DNA of 64,000 nucleotides from contig CM057349.1 in assembly GCA_030015575.1 (NCBI GenBank), positions 261,573,077 through 261,637,076 of the forward strand, written 5' to 3'. Source of the stretch: Agapanthus africanus. Its lineage: Eukaryota > Streptophyta > Magnoliopsida > Asparagales > Amaryllidaceae. The position numbers were made by a program, and so were the translations under genes. Below, in pieces: positions 28,530-39,420 of this stretch (position 1 is the first letter of the stretch; each line of letters opens with the position of its first letter). Below the pieces are notes generated by a model. The model was not told the DNA's origin. It made no database searches and was given only the letters and a program-made list of their open reading frames with translations.

Positions 28530-31209
28530 TGTTCCCCTCCGAACGGCGGCCGGGACGTCGGGACGTCCGAATGCCTGGGGTTCGGGGCAGATGCTAATTG
28601 GTGCTATCCGTCTACCCCTCCGAAAATGCCAAGTTGATTTATGGCACCATGTATCGAAGGTTTAGACGGATGCGTCCGATGTAGCAGACTTCGTCAGATT
28701 CCCCCTCATTTGAGGGGTTTTTGATTGTGGGGACGCTCTTCCCTGCAGGCGCAAGCCCCTGCAGTTAATTACGCTACCGCGTTGCGGTAACAACTTTCTC
28801 CTTCTCCAGATGGTCACTTCGTGTCGTGGGTGTTTGTTTTGTTGCCCGTGGATTGTTTACGGAGACTGAGTTATGTCGTCGCCCGTAGGGCGTGGACTAG
28901 TCCAAATCCGCATTATCTTAGATTTGGGTTTGGGGGTTTGGTTTGAGAATACGTCAGCCATACTTGAGGCTAAGATCAACTCAAACGTTTGTTAAGGATA
29001 CGTTAGTCTAACTTTGTGACTAAGATCAACTTAACGGGATCGTTTAGATCCGACAGAAGAGTGTTTGGACTCTAATGTTCCAGTTTAGGGACGTAGTGGT
29101 CCATCGTATGTATGGCCATCGGGACTCATCACCTCTCTGACGACGTTGAAAGATTACAACGACGGATGTCAGAGGAGTTCAGAGATGTACCCTCGAGCCG
29201 GAGTTAATTTAGGGGATTCGTAGTCCAATCTGTTTGAAGGTTTAAGGACGCGTTAGCCATTTTTGGAGGCTAAGATCAACTTAAACGGGACCGTTTAGAT
29301 CCGACAAAAGAGCATATGGAGGGCCCTATTGTTCTAGTTTAGGGACGTTACGGTCCATGGGTAGTTTAAGGACGTTGCGGTCCGTGGGTAGTTTAAGGAC
29401 ATTGCGGTCCGTGGGTAGTTTAAGGACATTGCGGTCCATGGGTAGTTTAAGGACGTTGCGGTCCGTGGGTAGTTTAAGGACATTGCGGTCCAGTATTTGC
29501 TCTGGATGCTTCACACGGGTTCACTGCCGTGCTTGGCGAGGACCAGGCTCCGCTCTGGATGCTTCACACGGGTTCACTGCCGTGCTCTGCGAGGACCAGG
29601 ATCCGCTCTGGACGTTTCCCACGGGGTCAAAGAGTGACATTATCCGTGTTCCACGTAACCAGGAATTTTGCATTAGGCATGGGTTTAAGGACCCCACAGT
29701 CCATATCATGAGTGGCCGTCGGGACCCGTCACCTCTTTGAAGACATTGAGGGATTACAATGCCAAGTTTCAAAGGAGTGAAGAGATGTACCCTAGAACCG
29801 GAATGGATTTAATAGTCCCTGACCCAATTTGGGGTCGAGACTGATTAATTATGTTATGAGCCCATTAGCCCAGTTAATCACAAATTGAGGACTTATGGCC
29901 AGCTTGGGCTAAGTCCAGTCGGGTCTGAAACATTGACTTTTTGCTGATCCATTGAAGGAGAGGCTTTGCCTCTATCCATTTAGCCAATTGGGCCAAAGCC
30001 TAGTGTTAAACACTATAGAGCAATCAGTGTTGAACACTGGGAATGCGGTTAACGAGTTAGTGTTTAACACTAAGAAATAATTGGTGTTAAACACCAGCAA
30101 TAAGGCTTCTCAAATTAGTGTTAAACACTAAAACAGATCAGTGTTGAACACTGCAAATGAAGATCTCAGATTAGTATTTAAACACTAAGGTAATCAGTGT
30201 TGAACACTGCAGATAAAGCTTTTTAATTAGTGTTGAACACTAAGGCCCAACAATATTTTAACACTGAGTGCGAGAGTTTCAATTTAGTGTTAAACACTAA
30301 GACAAGAGGGGTCACGTGGCAGCACGTGAGAGCGCCCTTCCTCCATTTGTTCTGCTGAAATTACTGCATCTTTTGATAGCATCACGTGTCAGCACGTGAT
30401 GGGCATTCAAATGCCTATGCGTTAAGGCTTCTGCTGAAAGTCACGTGGGTCACGTGGGGTGCTGCCTCAAAGGGGTTTTCTGTAGGGCTTTTGGGGGGGG
30501 TCACGTGGTGACACGTGACCCTGCCTTAATGTGGTTTTTTCAGAGGATTTGTTACTCCTTTTTTCAGGAATTAAATTCCGGAGACTTTTTAATTTCAGAG
30601 GAATTAAATCCTTCTTTCTTTTGAAGACTTGTATTCTGGGATAGAGTTTAACTCTGAATTTTCTGCGGGAGTTAAATTCCCCGTTTATGTGAAGGGCTGA
30701 ATAGGGTTGAACCCTAATAAAATTTTTGAGGAAATGATGATCGTTGTTTCAACAGAACTAAGTTCTTTAATTAGGGTTAAACCCTGTTTCTCTCTTTTTT
30801 GTTTTGAAGGAATTAAATTCCCATGATATAGGGTCTAGCCCCACTTTTATTTTGGAGGAATTAAATTCCTATAGTTCTGTGAGAATTAAATTCTCAAGTT
30901 TGCACTCCTTCTCTATGTTTTGGATCTGCATGGCAGGATCTCAACCCATTGAGAATTAAATTCTCAACCTTAAGGGGAGATGTGCACTTTGCAGATCCTC
31001 TATCAAAGAGAGAAGAAATAAGTTCTTCTGCTTTTATATTATCAGAGTTAAACTCTGTTGAGAATTAAATTCTGCTTCTTTCAAAATGCCTTCCCTTTCT
31101 TACCTAGGGCTTTTTGCAGAAGATCTGAGTCTTTTCGAAGTATCAAAGCTCTTCTCCTTTTCTCTTTTCTTCTCTGCGCATGTATCTCTTTTTTGTGTCC
31201 CTTGGCTCC

Positions 31210-31217
31210 TATTTATA
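31210..31217 (-). promoter_or_regulatory. TATA box of the 5' LTR of H
   Basis: Minus-strand TATAAATA, the active copy of the site at 13325. The G-box cluster at 31537-31977 lies upstream in the sense direction. Confidence 0.6.
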
Positions 31218-31536
31218 GGAGAAGCAGCCGAATCAATCAGTCTTTTGTGAATCTTCATTGAGAGATTTGATTTGCGTCCATCATTCATTTTGGGGCCTTC
31301 GGATTATTAGGTGAATTTTATTCACCATTGGATCTTAAATCCAGAGATTCTCCTTTGTTATTTTGGTTAGATTTAAGGGGGAAATCTTTCCCAAAGCCGA
31401 GATTTTCCATAGATAGATGATCTTTAATCATCTCTGAATCTTTAATTTGATTAGTCCCAAATAATTACTTTCCTTTGGAAAGATTCGAATTTCCTTCAGA
31501 ATTTAATTCTGTCGCCAAAAATGGGCTTTGAAAGTC

Positions 31537-31977
31537 GGTCACGTGTGACCACGTGACCCATGGTCACGTGTGAGCACGCGACCCCCTTTGGAATGAGCCT
31601 TCTGCGCTGCGTCTTCTGATTGCTGCTTAAACATCACGTGCTACCACGTGACCCCTGGTCACGTGTGAGCACGTGACCCTTGTTTGAACTCTCTTTCTTT
31701 GGTTCAACTGGAGAGCGAGTTTGCTGCCTTGAACGTCACGTGTCGACACGTGACCCTGGTCACGTGGGAGCACGTGACCTCTTCTGAAGCTTTTTTTTTT
31801 TGACATGATCAGAGAACTTGTGTGCCTTTGACGCTTGCGTTTAAATGTCACGTGTCGCCACGTGACCCTGGTCACGTGGGAGCACGTGACTCTTTCTGAA
31901 GCCCCCTTTTCTTCAGCGTAGTCAGGAAACTGAACTTGCCTTGCTGATGTTTTTAGGTGTCACGTGCCAACACGTGA
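31537..31977. promoter_or_regulatory. Paired G-box cluster 2, 5' LTR of H
   Basis: The same nine CACGTG dyads as at 13652-14092, here in the promoter-active LTR. Confidence 0.65.
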
Positions 31978-32034
31978 CCCCTTTTTGAAGCTTTTCCCAG
32001 AAGCTTTCCTGATTTTAAATCAGGAAACAACTTC

Positions 32035-33526
32035 AAATATTAAAACCCAGCATTATAATTAGTATGGTGTAAGTCTCATACACCCATATAGTGTGTATCA
32101 ACAACCATGATACAAAACAAAACACAATTAATATATATCACATATATATTAAGTGTGCACATGTGAGAATAATAAATGCTTAAGTGAGCTAATATTAGTT
32201 AATGTAAACTAGTATATCAAATATACAATAATACACTAAATTATCAAATCAACACTTGATTTAATAATCCGGCTATATCACATATAACCGACTAATATAA
32301 AATGTACCACATTATCGAATCAACACTTGATTCGATAACCGGGCTATATCACATCTAACCGACCGATACAAAAATCGCGAGAATAGAATACGGTATCACA
32401 TACTCGCATTATTCTCGGTCCTGCACATATCACATATGTGCTCCTACTTCGTTTTGCATGAGCCAGTAAAACCTCTATTTAGGACTCTAAAGACTCGTCA
32501 ATACGTCGGTAGTAGGTGATGATCACATCAAGCACCCACAAGCCGTCAGCGGTACTAGCTAAACGTAACGGCTACCCGGGTATTGAATGATCAGAAAATC
32601 AGCAAGTAAGCCCACTCTAGCTTCTGTAAAAGCCTGTCAGTAACACTACCGTACAGTCCGGTCTCCTCGTTTGATATGTCGCATATCCAGTCTAGATGTG
32701 GTAAACGTCAGACCCTAATAACCGATAAGTCATGCCGATATGAGGCTCATAACGTGTCGAGAAACTACTGATATCACTTGCCAGTAAATCTCTAAATTAG
32801 CCCTGGTCAGGGACTTCCCTGTTATGGTCAATCGAGCACAGCGTAACATCAACCGCCAAAACCGGGAGAGACGAAACCCCTCCTATCGCTCATTGCCTCT
32901 ATGTGACTCGGAACTTTACCCAAAAACCACCGTTTTGCACGTCCTCTTGAACGTGGTAAGGTGGAAATCAAAGCACAGTGGGAATCACACAAGACTCTAT
33001 GACGATCTCGGGTTTACAGACTAACCTGTACAAGTGTCACCAGAGAACTGCTATCTGATGTCAGGTATAATACCATCTAGGAGTTCTCGGGCGAGTCCGT
33101 CCAGTGTACCCAGTCTGTACTGAGCACCCGTATACCATCTCTGATGTCAAACACCAATGGATATGGGATCATCCATCGCCCATCATATGGGTCGAGAAGC
33201 GTATATGTTAGTCTACTCTGATATATCGATGCCCCGTCTCGATACACCCACGACTAGGAACATTAAAGGATGAATTTATGGACTACCATGGCCCCACCAG
33301 TATGATCTGCATCACAATCCTGGTAGTCAAGTACACATCCTAAGGGCTTTATCAACATGCGAGAGCAAGACAGTAAACCAATACAAGTCAACATATTAAG
33401 ATAAAGTACAACAAGATAGCATACTATCATATTGAGAAAGAAAGTCCTCTCTATATATATCCAAGCATACACTATAAAATACATCATATGTACAATAATG
33501 CCTCTAGGGCATATACATAACTAACA
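32035..33526 (-). repeat. 5' LTR of copia B, right segment
   Basis: Continues the LTR interrupted at 10643 and ends CATAACTAACA at 33526. Joined length is about 2.2 kb, as in solo LTR G. It carries TCRCA dyads (32131-32690) and the conserved block near 33027-33115. Confidence 0.85.
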
Positions 33527-35300
33527 GCTTCATCTTTTGTTCTCAATAAATATACATATGTAAAACGAGAATGATCATCAATAAAATTTATAAAATATCT
33601 TTTTTCTCCTTTAGTTAATTGAGCATTTAATTCATAAATATCAGAATGAACAAGTTCTAATAAATAAGTGTCTCTTTCAATTTTAGGGAAAGGTTTTCTA
33701 GTCATTTTTGTTTCTACGCAAATCTCACATTTATCATTCTCATCATTCTGACATGCAATATAACCATGTTTAGACATATACTTTAAAGAGCGAAAATTTA
33801 AATGACATAATCTAGCATGCCGCAAAGAAAAAGAATGCTCAACAATATAAGCAAACACACAATTTATTTCATTAATACTGAGTTTGAACATTCCATCACA
33901 GGAATATCCATTTCCTACAAATATACCATTCTTTGATATTACAACTTTGTTAGACTCAAAAACAATTTTAAATCCCTTTTTGCACAACAGATTTGCAGAT
34001 ACAAGATTTTTCCTCAAATCAGGAATATGAAATACATTAAGCAGGGTTAGTTTCTGTCCAGATTTAACTTCAATTCAACACTTCCTTTACTGAGCACTTT
34101 GGCCGAAACATGGTTTCCCATTAACACCTTTTCAGGTTCTTTCTGATCCGTGTAGGTTTTAAACATTGTTTTGTTATACATGGATGGTTGCGCCAGAATC
34201 CAGCCACCAATCTGCAATTCTAGTTACCACAGCCATATGCAATTCCGTAATCATGCCTATCTGCATGTCAGAAACTATAGCAACAAGTTCTTTGACATCA
34301 TTTTCTATTAGATTTGCCTAGTTGCTATTTTCTGATCCGAAACCAAGTTTTTTCCCGGTTTTTATGAATTTGCGATCTTTAATATAGTAGCCTTTCTTTC
34401 CACAGTTATAACAAGGCCATTTTTTCTTTACAAAATTAGATTTCTTAAAATCATTTCCCTTCTTCCGCACTTTGAAATTGTTCTGAAATTTTCTATGACC
34501 ATTTTCACTGACATGATTCATTTTAGAGTTAGATTTAGAACTAAGAAAGATCATGTCACGTGCACGGTTCTCTGCCTCAATCTACAGATGAGTCTGAAAT
34601 TGCTCTATGGTAAAATTTTCAGGAGAGTGCAGAATTTTCTTTCTATATTCATTCTAACTAGGAGGAAGTTTAGATAGAATCGCTCCAATTTGAAATGAAT
34701 CATAAACTTTAATTTCAAGTTCGCTCAGTTTAGAGACGAGAATTTGTAATTCATGCACTTGATCCATAATTGGCATGTCATCAGTCATCTTAAATTCAAA
34801 ATATTTATGCGCTAGAAATTTATCCGTATCTCTTTTCTTATTTTTGTATTTTGTTTCAAGGACGCTCCAGATTTATTTTACTGTCTTCATATTTCTGTAA
34901 AGATCATACAGACGATCGGTGAGAGAATTGAGAATGTACCCACGACAAACTAGTCCATCTTCTTCATGCTTGTTTTTCTCTGTCTTGGCACTTTCGGCAT
35001 CATTTGAAGTTAAGGATGAATCTGGGATTGGCGGCAACATAAAAAATCTTCAAGGCGGTTAATAAGAACACCATCTTGTCTTTCCATCTAGTGTAATTGC
35101 TCCCACCGAATCGATCCAGTTTGATAACATCTTGATTCTGGAAATGAAGCTTGACACTTGAATTTAATTCTGTCTCCATAGGAATATCACCTTTCGATTG
35201 TTGAAGTTTTAGTTTGGTTAAGTCAGAATTAAAAGTTTTGAGGCGTGTATGATACACTTTCCGAAAGGTGATATTGCACCCTACTATGGAAGTAGGGCAG
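33527..35300 (-). pseudogene. Copia C fossil: integrase, protease, gag
   Basis: Minus-strand Ty1/copia relic of a different family from A/B. Recognisable parts from left to right are the integrase core (HSDIYELN, FIDDHSRFTYVYLL) and pre-integrase region (33527-33860), a protease motif (WWLDSGA, near 34195), a zinc-knuckle-like CYNCGKKGYY (near 34390) and a gag start (KLDRFGGSNYTRWKDKM, near 35100). It has many breaks and is clearly old. Its left part continues beyond element B, out of view. No LTR was identified at the right end. Confidence 0.75.
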
Positions 35301-35655
35301 AAGGCAATCACCCCCAAAATACAACAAAACCCTTGAAACTCTCTTAGAAGATAATGAGAAGAAGATGCCAAAACTGTGAAGAGAAAGAATTAATTTATAG
35401 AGTTGAACAGACACAACCGTTTGACTGTTTAAAGTTGAAAGCCTCATCGAAGACAATAATAAATAAATGTTATACGCCTGCTAGAAATCACTGCTAGAAA
35501 TCAGGCCCACTTGGCTCATAATCCACTTTATTCAAGATATTATTTAAATATTGATAATTATTATAAAGACTTGGGCATTCGTCTCTCCATCCGATGTGAG
35601 ACTATTTCTCATATACAAATGCTACCAATAGATTCAAATTACCAACAAACTAATA
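35301..35655. other. No recognised feature
   Basis: AT-rich sequence between the gag end of copia C and a plus-strand copia relic. It may hold the leader or LTR edge of C, but I see no clear LTR terminus or primer site. Confidence 0.3.
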
Positions 35656-36415
35656 AGACTTGTATTCCTGTCTTACGTCGTGAAATTGAATTGTTGAGTT
35701 TGATTCACAATGACTTGGGTGATTTGAAATGTACCGTGACAAGAGGTGGCAAAAGGTTTTATATTATTTTTATTGACGGTTTTTCAAGGTTTACAAGTTA
35801 TATTTGCTAAAATCAAAAGATGAATCTTTTGGCATGTTTGTTAAATATAAGACAGAAGAAGTAGAAAACCAAACTTAATAAGAAAATAAAAAAAATTAGA
35901 ATCGAATGAGATGGTGGATGAATATAAGTTTAGTCAATTTAATGATTTTTATGAACACCACAATATCATTCAAGAGACTACTACTCCATATTCACCAAAA
36001 TCCAACGGTATAGCCGAAAGAATAAATAGGACTTTAAAAGAGATACTGAATGCTATACTTATTTCTTCTGGTGCTTCTATGAATTTATAGGGTGAATTAT
36101 TATTTCTGCGTGTTTTATTCAAAATAGAATTCATACAAAAAATCTGAAAAACTCTTTTTGAATTGTTGCTCGGTTATATTCCTAGTTTAACATTTCTTAA
36201 AGTTTGGGGTTGCTTGGCGAATGTATTATTGCTCGAGCCTAAGAAGCCCTAATTAGGGCAAAAAATATGTGATTGTATGTTTATTGGGTATGGTAATAAT
36301 AGTGCATCATATAGTTTCTTCTTGTTACAATTGAATAATATCATGGAGCCAAATACTATTGTTGAAACTAAAAATGCCTATTTTTTGAGCATATTTTTCC
36401 TATGAAAATTCATGT
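35656..36415 (+). pseudogene. Copia integrase relic, plus strand
   Basis: The plus strand shows integrase core landmarks in order: IHNDLGDLK, FIDGFSRFT, a YSPKSNGIAER segment near 36000, then a WGCLA-like and a GY-containing segment to about 36400. It is heavily broken, older than the A/B family and opposite in direction to copia C. Confidence 0.65.
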
Positions 36416-38035
36416 TAAAAAACCTTTGCATTCATCTTCTTCAAATTTTGAACAACTTCGAATTTTTAATTTTAGGAGAAGATGAGAGAATGGTGTAGAG
36501 TTTATTTTGGCTCAGTTAAGAAGACGAAGGATTTCTCAAGGCAAAGCTTTTCCTCTGCATCGTGTTTGAAAGAAACCAAAATGGCTATGGTGTGTTCTTC
36601 GGTTGCTTGCTGTCAATCACAAATACCAAGCTGCCAAATCTATCATGCCTATAATTCAATTTTTTGATTGGTACAACAATCTTTTCCTTAGCATTCCATA
36701 TACTAGTGTTTTAAAAAACGGGCTAAGAGGCTGCCTAGACAAAAACGGTGCTAAGCCGCTCCAATTCAGCCCTATGCAGTTTAATTAAGCAGATTAACCA
36801 CCTAAACCGTCTAGCCCGTTTAAGAGAACCCAACCCACTTAACAGAATAAAATTTAGTCATTTTGAAGCATCATCGGTCGGATTTGTTCTCTTTTCATCA
36901 AGACCCGACTCAAACCCATATTTAATGAAATAAAAGTTAGTAAATTTTGTCCTTTTTTTCTGAATAATTTTTGAATTATATAACTCAAAATCTATTTTTC
37001 ATACTATTGCAGTTAAAACATCAATATGTTACTAATTATCATGCTGAATTATCAATATATTTCTGATTTTACCGCTGAAATTTCAATATGTTGCTGTGTT
37101 CTATACTAAAGTGTCAATATATTACCGAAATTTTAATATGTATACATTTTAAATATAATTTTAACTGGAATTAAAAACCCATGGTTAGATGCTAGGCGGT
37201 ATCCAATCACTCAGCTCTTCTGTCAAACACTCACAATTGTGTTTCAACTATTTTTTCACACTTCCTCGTGGGCGCTGGTTTAAAATGGGCTGCACACAAA
37301 ATATTAACTAAGGCAAAGTTGTAATTGCAAGCAATTAAAACTCAATCAAGATAAAATAGCAAATCTCATCTACTTGTATTTGAAATTAATGGACATATTA
37401 ATCATATCACATAGAGATTTCAAAAAATTAGCACCATGTAGTTATAGGAATAGAAAATATCTAAATTAAATGATTTGCAAGATTATGAATCTTCAAAATA
37501 AATAATTGAATAAATAATAAAGTTTTAAAATATATAATCATTCCAACCATTTGGCCCCTATTTCAAAACTTAAATGATAGATAAAAAGAATGATCAAGAT
37601 TCAAAGAATCAGAGGCATACCGGAGCAAAAAATGTTTGTAGTCATGGTGTCTTTTGGATTATGCACCACAGCTCGTAAATATAAGTATAACCACATAGAA
37701 CTGGTGAGGCATATAACTTCTATGAACCATTCTCTCTTAATACAATACATTGACTCATAACTCACATGTTTTTAAAATGCAAAAGTTGTTCAAGTGGTTT
37801 GGCGCTTAAAAACCATACGTCCTACATTGGTTTTCATGAGTGCTCTAGAAAACTTGCAAAGCTTCTCATAGAAGCGGTCACACTTCGAATTTCATATAGC
37901 CGGTTCCATCAAGTGTGAATTGCAATTATACACACTATTCAAAGTTAGGAATATGGATAACATTAAAAGCTTAGTTCACGCTCTAAGTATTGCAGTTTAA
38001 CACTTCTACACTATAAGAAGAGACTCTCAATAAGT
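36416..38035. other. Old unclassified intergenic DNA
   Basis: AT-rich, with no gene. Around 36700-36830 is GTGTTTTAAAAAACGGGC followed by several imperfect GCCTAG/CTAGGC-like words, and another TGCTAGGCGG at 37190, which hints at a decayed DNA-transposon derivative; terminal repeats are not clear. The remainder (37200-38035) resembles an eroded LTR or promoter region but matches nothing else here. Confidence 0.3.
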
Positions 38036-38402
38036 AAATATGATATGAGGAGTGATCTATTGCAAACGAGCTCTCGATCTTCGACATATTTGAATGAATC
38101 GATCTATTCAACTTGATCACTCTATTCTCAAATGTATGTGTATGAAATATAAAAGAATATGAAGACCTCTAATTAATGCATTGAATGGGTGAAAAAAATG
38201 AACGTCATTCGAAAATGCAACATAAAATTAATCGGATGCATTTGTTAGAGATCTTCAAATTCTTTGATTTTTCATACACATACATTTGAGGATAAGATGA
38301 ACAACTTGAACGAATTGGATTGTTCAAACATGTTATAGACCGAGAATTTCCGTTATTAAAAAAGGTAAGCGGTTTGCAATAGATCACACCTCAATATGAT
38401 AG
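38036..38402. repeat. Foldback of about 365 bp (MITE or hairpin precursor)
   Basis: Long imperfect inverted repeat. Outer arms share TGATCTATTGCAAAC (left, near 38053) with its complement (38371-38386). Middle arms share CTCAAATGTATGTGTATGAAA (left near 38132) with the complement near 38270-38290, and inner arms around GAAGACCTCTAA near 38160 pair with the segment near 38250. Arms are about 175 bases with a small loop. It could be a foldback transposon, or if transcribed a small-RNA precursor. Confidence 0.6.
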
Positions 38403-38667
38403 TGCTCTCTCGAGTCAACAAGTAGCTTGTTATTACCCACTCTCATATGAGCCTTGTTATTAAGATATTCAATTAGAGAGGTTGGGTTACCACTACTCTC
38501 AACCCTTTGTTATAGGCATAAGTCATATTCTCCTCCATGTATTTTCCACTAGTTTATAATCTACTGATTTAGTAAAGAACTATTCATATTTAACTTTAAC
38601 CTAAACTATTAAGTGATATCACACATTCATTAAGTAATTGCTCTATATGAATACCTTAGGCGAGTAT

Positions 38668-39115
38668 GCCTACTTTTCATATTTTAAATATTATTTCAGC
38701 TCCGGCTATAGCAGCTTGGCTTACCACAATATATAGACACAGATGAAACCGTTCTCTCATGATTGAAAACTCTTTGTTATTTTTCGTATATATCAGTTAT
38801 TTTTCATAGGAAATTGTCGTCCTGGACCTTTGTTAGATTCTTTCCTGTTTTAGGGCGGCTTTGAAGACTCTTATTAATTATTTAAGCTTACCACAATGCA
38901 TTTGCCTACTTTTCATATCTTAAATATTATTTCAGCTCCATCTATAGAAGCTTGGCTTACCACAATGTATAGACACAGATGAAACCGTTCTTTCATGATT
39001 GAAAACTCTTTGTTATTTTTCGTATACATCAGTTATTTTTCGTAGGAAATTGTCGTCCTGGACCTTTGTTAGATTATTTCCTGTGCTAAGGCTACTTTGA
39101 AGACTCTTATTAACA
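38668..39115. repeat. Direct duplication, unit about 210 bp
   Basis: TGCCTACTTTTCATAT begins a unit at 38668 and again at 38908. Both run through GCTTGGCTTACCACAAT and GGAAATTGTCGTCCTGGACC to about GAAGACTCTTATTAA. The copies differ by several percent. Confidence 0.75.
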
Positions 39116-39420
39116 AGGTTCGAGAATTCGGTTTCGGTGTCTCATAATATTATTAGTTTTGCTGGGTTTCAGCTAGTTTCGCTAATCTCTGTTCGGATTT
39201 CGGTTTCGACGGTAATACAATATACATAAGTGCAGACATATTAAATACTTAAATTTATTCTTCTATATTACAAGACGATGATCCTAATATTTAAAAATCC
39301 AGCCATGATGCAAAATATATTGAAAAATGTACTTAAATAAGTATTAATATAGGGTTTCGGTTCACTTTTTAGCGGTTTTCTAATAACGAAGGCCTACAAT
39401 GATCACAATGACGGTAAAAT
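39116..39420. other. Unclassified sequence before LTR F
   Basis: Begins AAGGTTCGAGAATTCGGTTTCGG and includes more TTCGGTTTCG-like words, last near 39355. The repeated word suggests a small nonautonomous DNA element, but I cannot define ends or a target duplication. Confidence 0.3.

Larger units (their letters stand above)
10644..32029 (-). mobile_element. Element H: Tat/Ogre-like Ty3/gypsy retrotransposon, 21.4 kb, looks structurally whole
   Basis: Flanked by perfect 5-bp duplications ACTTC (10639-10643 and 32030-32034). The LTRs are 10644-14144 and 28530-32029, about 3,500 bp each; I noticed only one substitution and one 1-bp length difference between them, so the insertion is very recent. 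In sense order (right to left): 5' LTR, candidate primer site, gag-pro ORF, pol ORF with RT, two RNase H-like segments and integrase, a 5 kb repeat-rich 3' region with an antisense ORF, polypurine tract, 3' LTR. The double RNase H, large size, antisense ORF and repeat-rich 3' region match the Tat lineage. Relatives such as Ogre are known to link gag-pro and pol expression by splicing. Confidence 0.9.
28530..32029 (-). repeat. 5' LTR of element H (3.5 kb)
   Basis: Near-perfect copy of 10644-14144, shifted by 17,886 bases (17,885 after one length difference in a G run). It repeats every internal landmark: 27-bp array 29335-29491, 171-bp unit from 29498, GTGTT dyads 30001-30301, G-box clusters and palindrome belt. 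This is the copy that would drive transcription leftwards. Confidence 0.95.
5382..33526 (-). mobile_element. Copia element B, split by element H and cut by A
   Basis: Minus-strand Ty1/copia fossil. The interior is 5382-9927 and the 5' LTR is 9928-10643 plus 32035-33526, with gypsy element H inserted between them. The left part of its pol lies beyond element A, outside the window. Protease, integrase and the start of RT are recognisable, but the coding region is broken in several places and I see no gag ORF. Its right LTR end (33526) abuts integrase-coding sequence of copia C, so I infer that B inserted into C. Confidence 0.75.

Noticed and set aside
36690-37200. Possible MITE with GTGTTTTAAAAAACGGGC end
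   Set aside because: I could not find a matching terminal inverted repeat or target duplication, so it is mentioned only as part of old intergenic DNA.
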